In this document: positions 17,601 through 24,196 of the stretch, in pieces
How positions within the stretch are numbered: position 1 is the stretch's first letter
How the letters are laid out: each line of letters starts with the position of its first letter
Source: a virus
IMG/VR virus record: IMGVR_UViG_3300028025_003477
Span: 1-40,091 of that record
Length of the DNA stretch: 40,091 nucleotides
Strand: one strand, 5' to 3'
Program-made: the position numbers and the translations under genes
The notes under the pieces: generated by a model
Told to the model about the DNA's origin: nothing
Seen by the model: only the letters and a program-made list of their open reading frames with translations
The model's database searches: none

Positions 17601-19560
17601 GGAAAGAAGATGTTTGGGTAAATACAGTACTATTAAGTCCATCTAATAAATCAGCATTATTAGCATATGAAGATGTTCCTAATAGACTGCCTGTTATCCC
17701 ACCTAATACTGTTAAACTACCACTTACAGTCATTGCCCCCGTAACTATTGAGGTAGATGAGGTAATGGTTTGTACTACAAGAGTTTGAGCTGTTAATGTT
17801 CCTCTAACAGTAAAATTATCAGCACTGGATGCAGTACTAGCTTGAATAGCAAATGATGCACTTATAGCATTGTTTGCTACTGAAGACGAAGCGGCATAAG
17901 ATGAACTTACTGCTACTGAAGACGAAGCGGCATAAGATGAACTTAAAACATAAGATGCAGATAAAGCATAGGAAGCACTTACTGCTACTGAAGATGATAA
18001 AGCATAAGATGCACTTAAAGCATATGAAGCAGACAGAGCATATGATGCATTTAAGGCATAAGAAGCACTTGTAGCATTAAAAGCATAAGAAGCACTTGTA
18101 GCATTGTCAGCAAACGAGGCTGTTCCAAATAAAGAACCAGTAACATCACCTAATAAACTTCCGGTAAATGAAAATGCTTTTACACTACCACTTACATCCA
18201 GTGAACCAGTCATCTGATGTTGGTTGGTTGGATATAGAGCAAATTTATTACCAGTATCTACATCTCCACCCCCAACAAAGAAACCTAAATGTTTACCTGG
18301 GGTAATGTTACCAATATGAAATTCGCTACCAGTAGCGAATAAATAAGCGTCATTAGGACCACCAAGAAAACCACTAAAGTTTTCACTGTTAATACCCATA
18401 TTAATGTAGTTAGCAAATTCGTTACCGTTATTTGCTGTGGCTACAACGTCAGAAGAGGCATTAGTACCTTGATTGGTATTTTTTATATTAAGTTGTAAGT
18501 AATTATTTAAATTACCTTTACCTGTAATTACATTGAATGAAGAAGTACTTGTTTGAGAAACAAATAATGCTTCTGGATTTAAAGCATCAACTCCATTTTC
18601 ATTAAGTGCTATACTATAAACACCACTCCCATCATAAACTTGGAACATTGCACTATCAGCTAATATCTGAGATGCGCTAAAGAAGGGGATGTGGGTTGGG
18701 GTACCTTGTAAATTATTTAATGAACCACTAAAGGATCCTGTAAAATTTCCGTTAAATGATCCTGTAAATGAGCCAGTATTATATGACCCACTAAATGAGG
18801 TAAAACTAGCAGATAAAGATGCTATGCTAGCACTATTATTTGTAATACGAGTATCAAAAGAAGCAGAAGTTGCATTATAATCAACTCCGTTTATTCCTAA
18901 GCTACCTGTTATACTAACACTACCAGTAAATTGGTGTGTATCAGTAAGAAGAGTTCCAAATTTAGTAGAACCAGTTATAAACTCAGTAGATGAGGTAATA
19001 GTTTGGGCTACAATCGTTTGAGCAGTTAATGTTCCTCTTACTAAGAAGTTGTCTGCTGAAGAAGCGGTTGCTGCAAATTCAGCGTAAGATGCACTTAAAG
19101 CATAAGATGCACTTGTTGAAGTATTTGAATAAGATGCACTTAAAGCATAAGATGCACTTGTAGCATCATTAGAGTAAGATGCACTTGTTGCATTATTAGC
19201 ATAAGATGATGTTAGAGTATAAGATGCACTTGTTGTATTACTAGCATAAGATGCACTTAAAGCATAAGAGGCACTAGCAGCATTTGCTGATTGGTTTGCA
19301 AATGATGAACTTAAGGCAGTTGAAGCAAAGTTTGAATATGATGCAGATCCTGCATTAGCAGCATAGTTAGCATATGATGCTGATAAGATGGAACCACTAG
19401 TAGAAGTTAGTTCTACTATAGATTCGGTAGCACCTATTTGTTTTTTAAAATAAGCTTTACCATCATAGGTATTAAGAGCTAATTCACCCAGTTCTAATGA
19501 AGAAGTACTTGGGATTTTGCCAGGGACGGCACTACGTTTTAATTTAATGTCAACTGCCAT
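11683..19560 (-). CDS. Giant modular tail fibre / structural protein (2625 aa)
   Basis: The N-terminus (IKLKRSAVPGKIP, then LELGELALNTYDGKAYFKK) is a motif common at the start of phage fibre proteins and probably attaches the fibre to the tail. Low-complexity SASYA-type repeats occupy about residues 58-167, 479-567 and 1578-1684 and are likely shaft. Six copies of a cassette (SADNFLVRGTLTAQT to HQFTGSVSITGSL, or a shorter form) alternate with them. A non-repetitive domain lies at about 1078-1484, followed by a linker reading LVDLSDVLITGPTNGQALVY. Residues from about 1777 contain GIGTNTPPNQLSV-type fibre repeats. The C-terminal 110 residues are non-repetitive and may be the tip or trimerisation domain; no S74 chaperone is seen. 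A weak AAGGA lies 9 bases before the ATG. The product is inferred to be a host-recognition fibre, with attachment site unknown. Confidence 0.85.
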   Translation of the reverse strand: MAVDIKLKRSAVPGKIPSTSSLELGELALNTYDGKAYFKKQIGATESIVELTSTSGSILSASYANYAANAGSASYSNFASTALSSSFANQSANAASASYALSASYASNTTSASYTLTSSYANNATSASYSNDATSASYALSASYSNTSTSASYALSASYAEFAATASSADNFLVRGTLTAQTIVAQTITSSTEFITGSTKFGTLLTDTHQFTGSVSITGSLGINGVDYNATSASFDTRITNNSASIASLSASFTSFSGSYNTGSFTGSFNGNFTGSFSGSLNNLQGTPTHIPFFSASQILADSAMFQVYDGSGVYSIALNENGVDALNPEALFVSQTSTSSFNVITGKGNLNNYLQLNIKNTNQGTNASSDVVATANNGNEFANYINMGINSENFSGFLGGPNDAYLFATGSEFHIGNITPGKHLGFFVGGGDVDTGNKFALYPTNQHQMTGSLDVSGSVKAFSFTGSLLGDVTGSLFGTASFADNATSASYAFNATSASYALNASYALSASYALSASYALSSSVAVSASYALSASYVLSSSYAASSSVAVSSSYAASSSVANNAISASFAIQASTASSADNFTVRGTLTAQTLVVQTITSSTSIVTGAMTVSGSLTVLGGITGSLLGTSSYANNADLLDGLNSTVFTQTSSFQNYTSSTDSKIASIYNATSSLQAATSSLYAFSASMLSYTSSNDSKISSLYAFSSSILSFTSSVNTRLGALESATASIYNFTSSANTRLGSLESATASLYAFSASILNFTSSYRTGSFTGSFTGSLLGTASFANNATTASYVLNAVSASFATNATTASYVLNAVSASQAATASSADNFTVRGTLTAQTIIVQTITSSISVVTGSMTVSGSLTVLQGITGSLFGTSSWAISSSQAVAALSSSYALNATSASFSTNATTASFAISASQAANSVLLNGTGSSVFATTGSNIFIGNQIVTGSLFTSGSNTLIGNTVLSGSINVSGSQTFVGINTITGSVNITGSTTQIGNNTLIGNTILSGSINVSGSQTFRGTQTLTGSFLISGSTTQVGNNTLLGDTILTGSIIISSSYPVGSLSSSVQIYGDTTMTGYLKFEPYSTNIDTSISASYVFVSGSTNDLYFSQNSAGYNNVTRLRWLEGNLYTGLLHGGLITTQSSTVYQVSSGSGVIVAMNASVTTDPYPTTQFIEWPTLSASIAPLSASFDQSFIAIQQSGGTGIIYAQGTPYDNGEFNTLIPIGNVIHQNRSTINATATYPSVAYAYKQRSSDFIRAFGALKLSGLNTLPSGSTAGGLVITSGTAYSEGRNYVTDPNNPSYVIETGQPNSKIFRYYSSGSGWVYLTNGGAGFTAIDPAQYNNNGTLASVANNKWSLQRVFYFPGGATKGIYVYYGNAIYDSQLEAIANITTENFTEAPNTAAGAILSAILVLQGNANFTNTATYSIRQAGLFRNIGGSGGGGSATTNRLVDLSDVLITGPTNGQALVYDDVILKWENQSFISASISGNAATATTASFATTALTASSADNFLVRGTLTAQTIVAQTITSSTDFVTGSTRFGSSLSNTHQFTGSVSITGSLNVAGAGITGSLFGTSSWAQNVVSASFATNAANATTASYVLQAVSASFATNAANATTASYVLQAVSASFATNATTASYVLNAVSASFATNAVTASYVLQAVSASFATNATTASYALNAVSASFASTASSADNFLVRGTLTAQTIIAQTITSSTDFVTGSTRFGSSLANTHQFTGSVSITGSLALPYLSTGSVLFSGTNGAVSQNNSNFFWDNANGRLGIGTNTPPNQLSVANSIRTGAHIIHIDGCFGCANYLSLSHDNSDAIINVIGAAASNNILFRTNGIDKMRLFGATSNLLIQNGGTFTDTGERLQVSGSSRFAGNMVITGSGATSATSALTVQNSDGNNILRLRNDLAALFNFVGTSLTMSGEANYTIMSANQAFYFRSNGGTAGRAFKIFDNASSLTGTSGANQNIQSLITFAPTSGTATYTDLDLSSTINQTGGANGITRGLYVRPTLTAAADWRSIEWSNNSGWGLYGAGTANNYLAGNLSIGTLATGNALTVSGSSVMSGSLTVVTGSAIEFQVTNTGVKIGNAITDVHTVTGSLNISGSVIATNFTGSLFGTSSWANNATTSSYVLNAVSASFASTASFVNTLNQNVLITGSLTVGAASAGATENTLIIGPAPAGGTGEGGQLLLQAQGGTYTTASMWDNWQNQTRLLRGTNAGSDAVIANFNMHSKQVQFPAYTGSGAFSGSAVANLSVDSGGNIITTAIGSSLTGGATNYVARWASSTTLTTGSLFDNGTNVGIGSISPAYKLDVTGDIRATSAVYANANGAMYFRGGDDAELWDINVANTLGVYGQQDQGVASIKLGSGGGIISGRSGSIGINITTPTSASLHVNGNVFATSFTGSLLGTATTASFALTASSADNFLVRGTLTAQTIVAQTITSSIDFVTGSTRFGTQLSNTHQFTGSVSITGSLNVVGAGITGSLFGTSSWANNTTSASYAATASYATNFIIASTLVLDQTLTDYASVGASSVGSNNLFSQNTGSYTSAFFKYTCASASNARSGEVVAVWNGATAQFYDNSTVDIGNTTAITSSVVIVTGQVQFNMQTNTSGWAIKSIATFM
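12128..12295 (-). repeat. Fibre cassette copy 6
   Basis: Encodes SADNFLVRGTLTAQT through HQFTGSVSITGSLNV. It is the last copy before the C-terminal domain and is followed by GITGSLFGTSSWA, as in copy 4. Confidence 0.8.
14336..14505 (-). repeat. Fibre cassette copy 5
   Basis: Encodes the full-length cassette ending HQFTGSVSITGSLAL. It leads into the GIGTNTPPNQLSV section. Confidence 0.8.
14510..14830 (-). repeat. Tandem 54-bp repeats encoding ATTASYVLQAVSASFATN
   Basis: Several 18-residue units alternating ATTASYVLNAVSASF and ATTASYVLQAVSASF lie between cassette copies 4 and 5. They look like a shaft segment built by tandem duplication, since neighbouring units are nearly identical in protein. 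Confidence 0.8.
14877..15050 (-). repeat. Fibre cassette copy 4
   Basis: Full-length cassette that follows the non-repetitive central domain. It differs from copy 5 by only a few residues (TIVAQ/TIIAQ, SLSN/SLAN). Confidence 0.8.
16965..17092 (-). repeat. Fibre cassette copy 3 (short form)
   Basis: Encodes SADNFTVRGTLTAQT, then TGSMTVSGSLTVLQGITGSL. It lacks the HQFTGSV part and pairs with copy 2. Confidence 0.75.
17700..17832 (-). repeat. Fibre cassette copy 2 (short form)
   Basis: Encodes SADNFTVRGTLTAQT, then TGAMTVSGSLTVLGGITGSL, nearly identical to copy 3. Confidence 0.75.
17860..18125 (-). repeat. SASYAL / SSSYAA low-complexity repeats
   Basis: Short tandem units of about seven residues (SASYALS, SSSYAAS, SSSVAVS) encode an Ala/Ser/Tyr-rich shaft segment. 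Confidence 0.8.
18895..19065 (-). repeat. Fibre cassette copy 1
   Basis: The first full-length cassette after the N-terminal SASYA shaft, ending HQFTGSVSITGSLGI. Confidence 0.8.
19066..19390 (-). repeat. N-terminal SASYA low-complexity repeats
   Basis: Tandem units such as NATSASYALSASYSN encode about residues 58-165 of the 2625-aa fibre and probably form an extended shaft after the attachment domain. Confidence 0.8.
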
Positions 19561-19578
19561 ATTTATGGATCCTTTTAT

Positions 19579-19615
19579 GGGTATGTACCCGGATTTTGTG
19601 ACTTATGTAAGTCAC
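19579..19615. promoter_or_regulatory. Two dyads in the leader of the 2625-aa fibre gene
   Basis: On the plus strand, GTGACTTA-TG-TAAGTCAC spans 19598-19615 and GGGTA-TG-TACCC spans 19579-19590. Both are perfect inverted repeats around a central TG. They fill the leader between the ATATTTATA box and the ATG. They could be protein-binding operators or, less well because of the tiny loop, RNA stem-loops. Confidence 0.55.
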
Positions 19616-19616
19616 A

Positions 19617-19625
19617 TATAAATAT
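19617..19625 (-). promoter_or_regulatory. ATATTTATA box upstream of the 2625-aa fibre gene
   Basis: Exact nonamer 56 bases before the ATG and 3 bases after the stop of the 72-aa gene, directly abutting the 18-bp dyad. Confidence 0.5.
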
Positions 19626-19628
19626 GAC

Positions 19629-19847
19629 TTAAAACGATCCTCCGTCCAGTGGATTTCCCTCTAGTGAACCTGTTGTTGGAGGATTATCTATAATATATAA
19701 TGATCCTGAAGAGGCAATAGCAAATGAACTTGAAGAGCCCTGAATGAAAGTTGCAGAACCTGTTACTGCAAATGATCCAGACATATAAAGATTACTGCCT
19801 GAAGCGCGTAATGGTGATAATATTTGTTCTAGTCTAATTAAAGCCAT
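19629..19847 (-). CDS. Small 72-aa fibre-like peptide
   Basis: A 72-residue protein with a helical N-terminus (MALIRLEQILSPL). It continues with TGS/SGS-rich sequence (YMSGSFAVTGSATF) of the same style as the shaft cassettes in the giant fibres. The ATG lies two bases after the stop codon of the gp15-like gene, so translation is probably coupled. It ends with an ATATTTATA box just beyond its stop. It may be a short adaptor, or the remnant N-terminus of a fibre that lost its repeats. No family was recognised. Confidence 0.65.
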   Translation of the reverse strand: MALIRLEQILSPLRASGSNLYMSGSFAVTGSATFIQGSSSSFAIASSGSLYIIDNPPTTGSLEGNPLDGGSF

Positions 19848-19849
19848 TG

Positions 19850-21193
19850 TTATGCAAATTTACCTATTGCTGTAACTTCATCTGTTGAAACTAAAGTATA
19901 CCCTAAATTGCCAGTATTAACAGTTAATATAAGATTACCACCTCCGTCTGAACCAAATCCACTAATTGAACCGCTGGTTAAAGCAATACCATTAACAAAA
20001 AATGAAAAATTACTTACAGAAGTTGGTGGTAGCTGTGAACCAACTGATGGTTCAAGGAATGAAGCTCCAATAAAGGTTGCTGTACTTGTTGTAACAGTAT
20101 TTGCTACTTTTGTAATATTAGTTGATAAATAAGCTAAATCTTCTGGGGTTAGTCCTGAGTAGAATTCATTGTTGTTGGTTATATTTATTCCATCACCAAC
20201 AAAAGAAGTAGTTTCTAATGACTGTCCTGATATAAATGGAGATGGAGCAGCAAAAGTAGCTATATCACCATTACCACTAATGAATGATGTTGAACCTCCT
20301 TGTTGAGCATTAATAATTTGTGAAGAAGGAACATAAGCTTTATTAACACTTTCAACTACTTCTAGACCAAATATAATTTGAGCAGGAGAATAATGCATAT
20401 TAGTGTCTGATAGATGTTGATTAATACTATCAGCAATAAGATATCCATTTACTTTTAGACTAACAGTAGTAGAAGATACTCTATCTTCGCCTGTGTTGAT
20501 AGTGTTTGTAACACCAAAACTATCTAATGATGTTCTGAATTGCCATCTATTAGCATCACCCCAATATGAGTCAGAAACATATTCAATAGCCTCAATTAGT
20601 TTATTGTTTTGTTCTACATAATTTGTTAACAAAACACAATCATATGTTATAGTAACATAATCAGGTACTACAGAAACATAGTATTGTTTTGATGGAATTC
20701 TATTATTTAAAATAGAAAATCTATCATATTGGTTTCTTTGATTGTATCTTGTTTCAAACGTTTGAAATAAAGAAGCAAGATTACCATCTATTTTATTACC
20801 TAAATTTCTATTTTTTTCAATACCACTTCTCTTATACATTATAAGAGGAAAAACAGCTTTACCATTAGTATCCCTGTAATAACCATCTGCTTGAACTGAT
20901 TGCCAACGTTCAGGAGAGCCATACATTACTTGAACATCTATTCTATTTCCATCTTGTACTACAGTTGGTTTAATAATATTTTTAAAATAATACATTAAAG
21001 CAGAATCAATATCCTCTAAACCAATAGTAATATCCTTTATCTTATCAGTTTTACGAGTAGTGTTTAATGCTCTATTATCACGATGAGTGAACACATTTTG
21101 ACTAATCGGCTTTCCCTGATTAAGGTAAGGTGTAATAGTATCTTGTACTATTTCAGCTTGGTTTTTTGGTATTGGTTTTCTATCTCTTGGCAT
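19850..21193 (-). CDS. gp15-like tail sheath stabiliser / tail completion protein
   Basis: This 447-aa protein resembles T4 gp15 in three blocks, judged from memory of the gp15 sequence. The first is IDVQVMYGSPERWQSV, with FPLIMYKRSGI after it. The second is VSVVPDYVTITYDCVLLTNYV, with a following acidic helix. The third is SSTTVSLKVNGYLIAD near residue 250. T4 gp15 caps the tail tube and sheath and binds the neck. The homology covers about residues 30-290; T4 gp15 is shorter, and the C-terminal 150 residues here are an added Ser/Thr/Gly-rich extension ending in a small beta domain. Its position after neck-type genes supports the call. Its ATG overlaps the stop of the upstream 127-aa gene by one base. 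Confidence 0.65.
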   Translation of the reverse strand: MPRDRKPIPKNQAEIVQDTITPYLNQGKPISQNVFTHRDNRALNTTRKTDKIKDITIGLEDIDSALMYYFKNIIKPTVVQDGNRIDVQVMYGSPERWQSVQADGYYRDTNGKAVFPLIMYKRSGIEKNRNLGNKIDGNLASLFQTFETRYNQRNQYDRFSILNNRIPSKQYYVSVVPDYVTITYDCVLLTNYVEQNNKLIEAIEYVSDSYWGDANRWQFRTSLDSFGVTNTINTGEDRVSSTTVSLKVNGYLIADSINQHLSDTNMHYSPAQIIFGLEVVESVNKAYVPSSQIINAQQGGSTSFISGNGDIATFAAPSPFISGQSLETTSFVGDGINITNNNEFYSGLTPEDLAYLSTNITKVANTVTTSTATFIGASFLEPSVGSQLPPTSVSNFSFFVNGIALTSGSISGFGSDGGGNLILTVNTGNLGYTLVSTDEVTAIGKFA

Positions 21194-21576
21194 TATATTC
21201 TACCTCTTTTTTTTAAATCAATAGATTTATCAAGAGCATTTAATACTCTATATAATTGGTTAAAATTTTTATTTATTTCTTTTGCTATTGCCTGAATATC
21301 AGGGTCAGTAGAAAACATAAATACATCAAATTCTTTTTTATATTGAATGATGTCTTTTTTAACTTGATCCATTTTAGGTAAGTTAATTACTTGAGACGCA
21401 CTTGTTTCAGGGCGATTAGGATCAGCAGGCATCTTTACTAATAAAGATCCTTTTGCAAATAATTCATCCTTTTCTTCAGGAGTTAAATCAGCAATAGTAA
21501 CTTGTTTATTTGGGTTTCTATCAGCATATATTTGCTTTGGACGATCTAATTCCTGTAAAATGTCTAATAATTTCAT
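21193..21576 (-). CDS. Conserved-looking 127-aa virion-cluster protein, unknown function
   Basis: A 127-residue protein with no recognised family. The N-terminus MKLLDILQE is a short amphipathic helix ending LxE, like peptides that target proteins to a T4-type prohead and are cut there. A middle part (TIADLTPEEKDELFAKGSLLV) and two C-terminal helices (QVKKDIIQYKKEFDVFMF; NKNFNQLYRVLNALDKSI) suggest a helical protein. It lies in the neck/connector cluster, 10 bases after the 113-aa gene and overlapping the gp15-like start by one base. A structural or assembly role is inferred from context only. Confidence 0.7.
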   Translation of the reverse strand: MKLLDILQELDRPKQIYADRNPNKQVTIADLTPEEKDELFAKGSLLVKMPADPNRPETSASQVINLPKMDQVKKDIIQYKKEFDVFMFSTDPDIQAIAKEINKNFNQLYRVLNALDKSIDLKKRGRI

Positions 21577-21586
21577 CTTTATAATA

Positions 21587-21928
21587 TTAATATGATCCTA
21601 CTTTATTAATTGTATTGTACCGAGGTATAAACTGCAATAGGCCCGGAACACGGTTCTTGGTTACAGCATCTATACCAATATCTTTAATTGAAGACTTTGC
21701 ATCCCCTCTACCAATATATTTTATTTTAAGTAAAGAATATTCATAATCTTTAGTTGCCTTTTGATTTAAAAAGTCACTTTGTTCAATAGTAACAACAACA
21801 ACACCATTTAGAGCTCTAATTTCATTATAAATTTCTACTTTATTTTGATCTGCTCTTGTTTTAATAAGTACATCACACCTAAAAATTGTGATGCCTTCAT
21901 TTAATAATATTTTACCTAATAATCCCAT
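21587..21928 (-). CDS. 113-aa virion-cluster protein, unknown function
   Basis: Residues 20-80 alternate strands and helices (FRCDVLIKTRAD, then IYNEIRALNGVVVVTIEQS, then YSLLKIKYIGRG), as expected for a small ferredoxin-like alpha/beta fold. The N-terminus MGLLGKILLNE again ends in LxE. The ATG overlaps the stop of the gp14-like gene by one base (TAATG), so translation is coupled within the neck operon. The family is not recognised. A connector or adaptor role is plausible from location. Confidence 0.7.
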   Translation of the reverse strand: MGLLGKILLNEGITIFRCDVLIKTRADQNKVEIYNEIRALNGVVVVTIEQSDFLNQKATKDYEYSLLKIKYIGRGDAKSSIKDIGIDAVTKNRVPGLLQFIPRYNTINKVGSY

Positions 21929-22533
21929 TAGCTATATTTTATTAAGTTAAGTTGTGTTGTTCTTGTTAAGTAAGCACCTAATGAATATAAAACTATTTGT
22001 CCTGGGGTTCCAACTGTTGATTCTGCATCTCCTGCTCCTGGTATTGTTATAAATGATCTATCTACTGTATTTACCTGGTAGTATCTTTCTTGATCAGTTA
22101 TTATATCTCCTACTTCAGGAGTAAAATTTAATCCAGTTTCGTCTATATTTAGTTTTGGTATCTTAATTGTCATAGTCTGATTTATATCAGGACCATATTC
22201 AGTATCAGTATAAGCAAAATCTCCTCTTTCAATTAAACATTTTACTTCAAATGGAGGATAATACCATTTTTCAGTTGCTTCACCATACATATTAACTGTT
22301 GTTTTATATAAATCAATTTTAAAATAACCAACTTTCATATTTGAAAAGTTGATTTGTGCTTGTATAGCTTGATCTATATAATTGTTAATTATAGTAACGC
22401 CAGCAGGTGGGCCTGAAGGAGTTGAAGGAGCACCTGGTTTAGTAGCCGAAGCTGTAGGGGCTGTGTCTGGAAAATTTCCAGGGTCACAATCGCCTAAGTT
22501 AATATACCTTTGTACTCCTAAAAATTGCTTCAT
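21928..22533 (-). CDS. Putative neck protein (gp14-like)
   Basis: This 201-aa protein has a proline/alanine-rich N-terminal linker (about residues 22-48) followed by a compact domain. The block EVGDIITDQERYYQVNTVD resembles the conserved motif of T4-type neck protein gp14, in which a beta strand follows a surface-exposed GD turn. NMYGEATEKWYYPP also fits that family. gp14 forms the neck with gp13 and closes the filled head. The gene overlaps the stop of the gp13-like gene by one base, and pairing of the two supports the call. The match is weak and from memory; another head-tail connector is possible. Confidence 0.5.
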   Translation of the reverse strand: MKQFLGVQRYINLGDCDPGNFPDTAPTASATKPGAPSTPSGPPAGVTIINNYIDQAIQAQINFSNMKVGYFKIDLYKTTVNMYGEATEKWYYPPFEVKCLIERGDFAYTDTEYGPDINQTMTIKIPKLNIDETGLNFTPEVGDIITDQERYYQVNTVDRSFITIPGAGDAESTVGTPGQIVLYSLGAYLTRTTQLNLIKYS

Positions 22534-24155
22534 TAGAATATATAAATTGGTAAAGGTATTTGTTGTAATGTATCTCTCATAAATCCAGCTTCGAGTTGTT
22601 TACGCTCTAATTGACCTTTACGTGATGTTTCATTCAACATTTCCTTCAATTCTGTTATCAATTGATCTTTTTCTGTTCTAGCGTCAGCTACTAACTCAGA
22701 TCCTTGAAGTGAACCTACACCTTGTACATTAACATTAGCAAATTGAATACGAATATGAGCTTCAATTTCTCTACTTAATGCTAAAGTATATTTAAAAATC
22801 CAAGTTCTACCTACAGTATTAATTTTAGAATAGATTGGATTTCTAAAAGGAGCATTCATTACATCAGTAACAAGATTTGTTCTAGCATCCTTTACAGGAT
22901 TATACTTTTCACTTATTTTAACGTATTCAAAAAATAATCTTTTATCTCTATCAGGAATAGGGAATATTTTTAGTTGATTATTTACTAGATTAAATGAAAA
23001 AGCTGCTTTCCTAATTTGATCATTAAATTCAATTGCTTGAATTTTTTGAACATCAAAGTTAATTGGCATTAATAAGAAGTTAATACCAGGAGAAAATTGA
23101 CCAAATCCAAAAGTTTCCAATAATGATTGTATACCAGTACCTGTACCTGCGTATGGGTCAAAGTAACGAACGATTGCGGGTGGTTCTTCATAAAATACTC
23201 TTCTGATTTCAATTCTATCACCAGCATCTAATGATGCTGAATCGGCAGCCCAGGCATTTAAATCATAGTTTTGGACTCCACTTTTCATATCTACAGAACC
23301 TGTTATTACATTAAAGTTACCACCAATTCCAGCTTCTGAAGCATAATCATCAGCAATAGTAGTAGTTAAATTGGCAAGGTTATTAGTAATTAACTTATTA
23401 TTTAATTCAGGTTCTAAGCTATCTTGAATATAAACTGTTGGTATAGATCCAGTTCCAAATATTGCATTTCCTCCTGCTATTTGTGGGCTAGTAGTAAATA
23501 AGTAAACATGGCTTTCACCAGAGGTAATAACAGAGGCACTTGTTGGACCTCCGGTTCTATTTAATTGATTATAAACATATGTACTTAAATCAACAGTTAA
23601 ACCAGTATTTACTGTTACAAATTCTGTAGCTAATGTAATTGATTTTACATAATCAATATTAGGTAACACAAAATTATTTACAGAAGCAGATATTACATAT
23701 ACACCTCCATTAACAATTGATTGAGAAAAATGTGTATCGTAATTAATATCAGCATATGTAGCTAATCTAGCAGCAGACCAAGTTACTGGGGAGTTAATAT
23801 CAATACTATTAACAAAAGTAACAGTATTATTATTGAAAGGAGCAGCATCTGATCCTTCAATATTAATAAATTGATCTCTAATTTTGTATTGATAAACTAA
23901 ATTACCATATGTAGTAACTGCTTCTTCAAAAGCAGCATATACAGTTAAGTCACTAATATTAAGTTGTGTAAGACCCAATCCACTAGCGCCTAAGCGCTGT
24001 GATACAAAGCGTGTGCAACTTTTTGCGTCACGAACGAATTCAGGGTCGTTTGTATAATATTCAAATGGTGTATTACATTTGACAGGATTTAAATACGATG
24101 TATCACCGTAATATTCATCCCACAGTTTTTTTAGATTTATTGCTTTTGCGCCCAT
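22533..24155 (-). CDS. Putative neck protein (gp13-like), enlarged
   Basis: This 540-aa protein is longer than T4 gp13 (about 310 aa). The C-terminal third carries the gp13-type pattern: a helix with FKYTLALSREIEAHIRIQFA, then the loop GVGSLQGSELVADARTEKDQ and a terminal helix. The central part contains DRIEIRRVFYEEPPAIVRYF and AFSFNLVNNQLKIFPIPD, a beta-rich region. In T4, gp13 joins the portal after packaging. The N-terminal 150 residues (EYYTNDPEFVRDAKSCTRFV) have no match I know. It heads a run of overlapping genes and has an ATATTTATA box 22 bases before its ATG. Confidence 0.6.
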   Translation of the reverse strand: MGAKAINLKKLWDEYYGDTSYLNPVKCNTPFEYYTNDPEFVRDAKSCTRFVSQRLGASGLGLTQLNISDLTVYAAFEEAVTTYGNLVYQYKIRDQFINIEGSDAAPFNNNTVTFVNSIDINSPVTWSAARLATYADINYDTHFSQSIVNGGVYVISASVNNFVLPNIDYVKSITLATEFVTVNTGLTVDLSTYVYNQLNRTGGPTSASVITSGESHVYLFTTSPQIAGGNAIFGTGSIPTVYIQDSLEPELNNKLITNNLANLTTTIADDYASEAGIGGNFNVITGSVDMKSGVQNYDLNAWAADSASLDAGDRIEIRRVFYEEPPAIVRYFDPYAGTGTGIQSLLETFGFGQFSPGINFLLMPINFDVQKIQAIEFNDQIRKAAFSFNLVNNQLKIFPIPDRDKRLFFEYVKISEKYNPVKDARTNLVTDVMNAPFRNPIYSKINTVGRTWIFKYTLALSREIEAHIRIQFANVNVQGVGSLQGSELVADARTEKDQLITELKEMLNETSRKGQLERKQLEAGFMRDTLQQIPLPIYIF

Positions 24156-24177
24156 TATTTAAGTAGTATTTAACACG

Positions 24178-24186
24178 TATAAATAT
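24178..24186 (-). promoter_or_regulatory. ATATTTATA box upstream of the gp13-like gene
   Basis: Exact nonamer followed by CGTG, 22 bases before the ATG and 10 bases after the PhoH-like stop. It heads the run of overlapping neck genes. Confidence 0.5.
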
Positions 24187-24196
24187 TGGATAGCTA

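Noticed and set aside
1-19560. Diversity-generating retroelement acting on the fibres
   Set aside because: No reverse transcriptase, template repeat or adenine-specific variation was seen in the window. The variation looks like ordinary repeat divergence.
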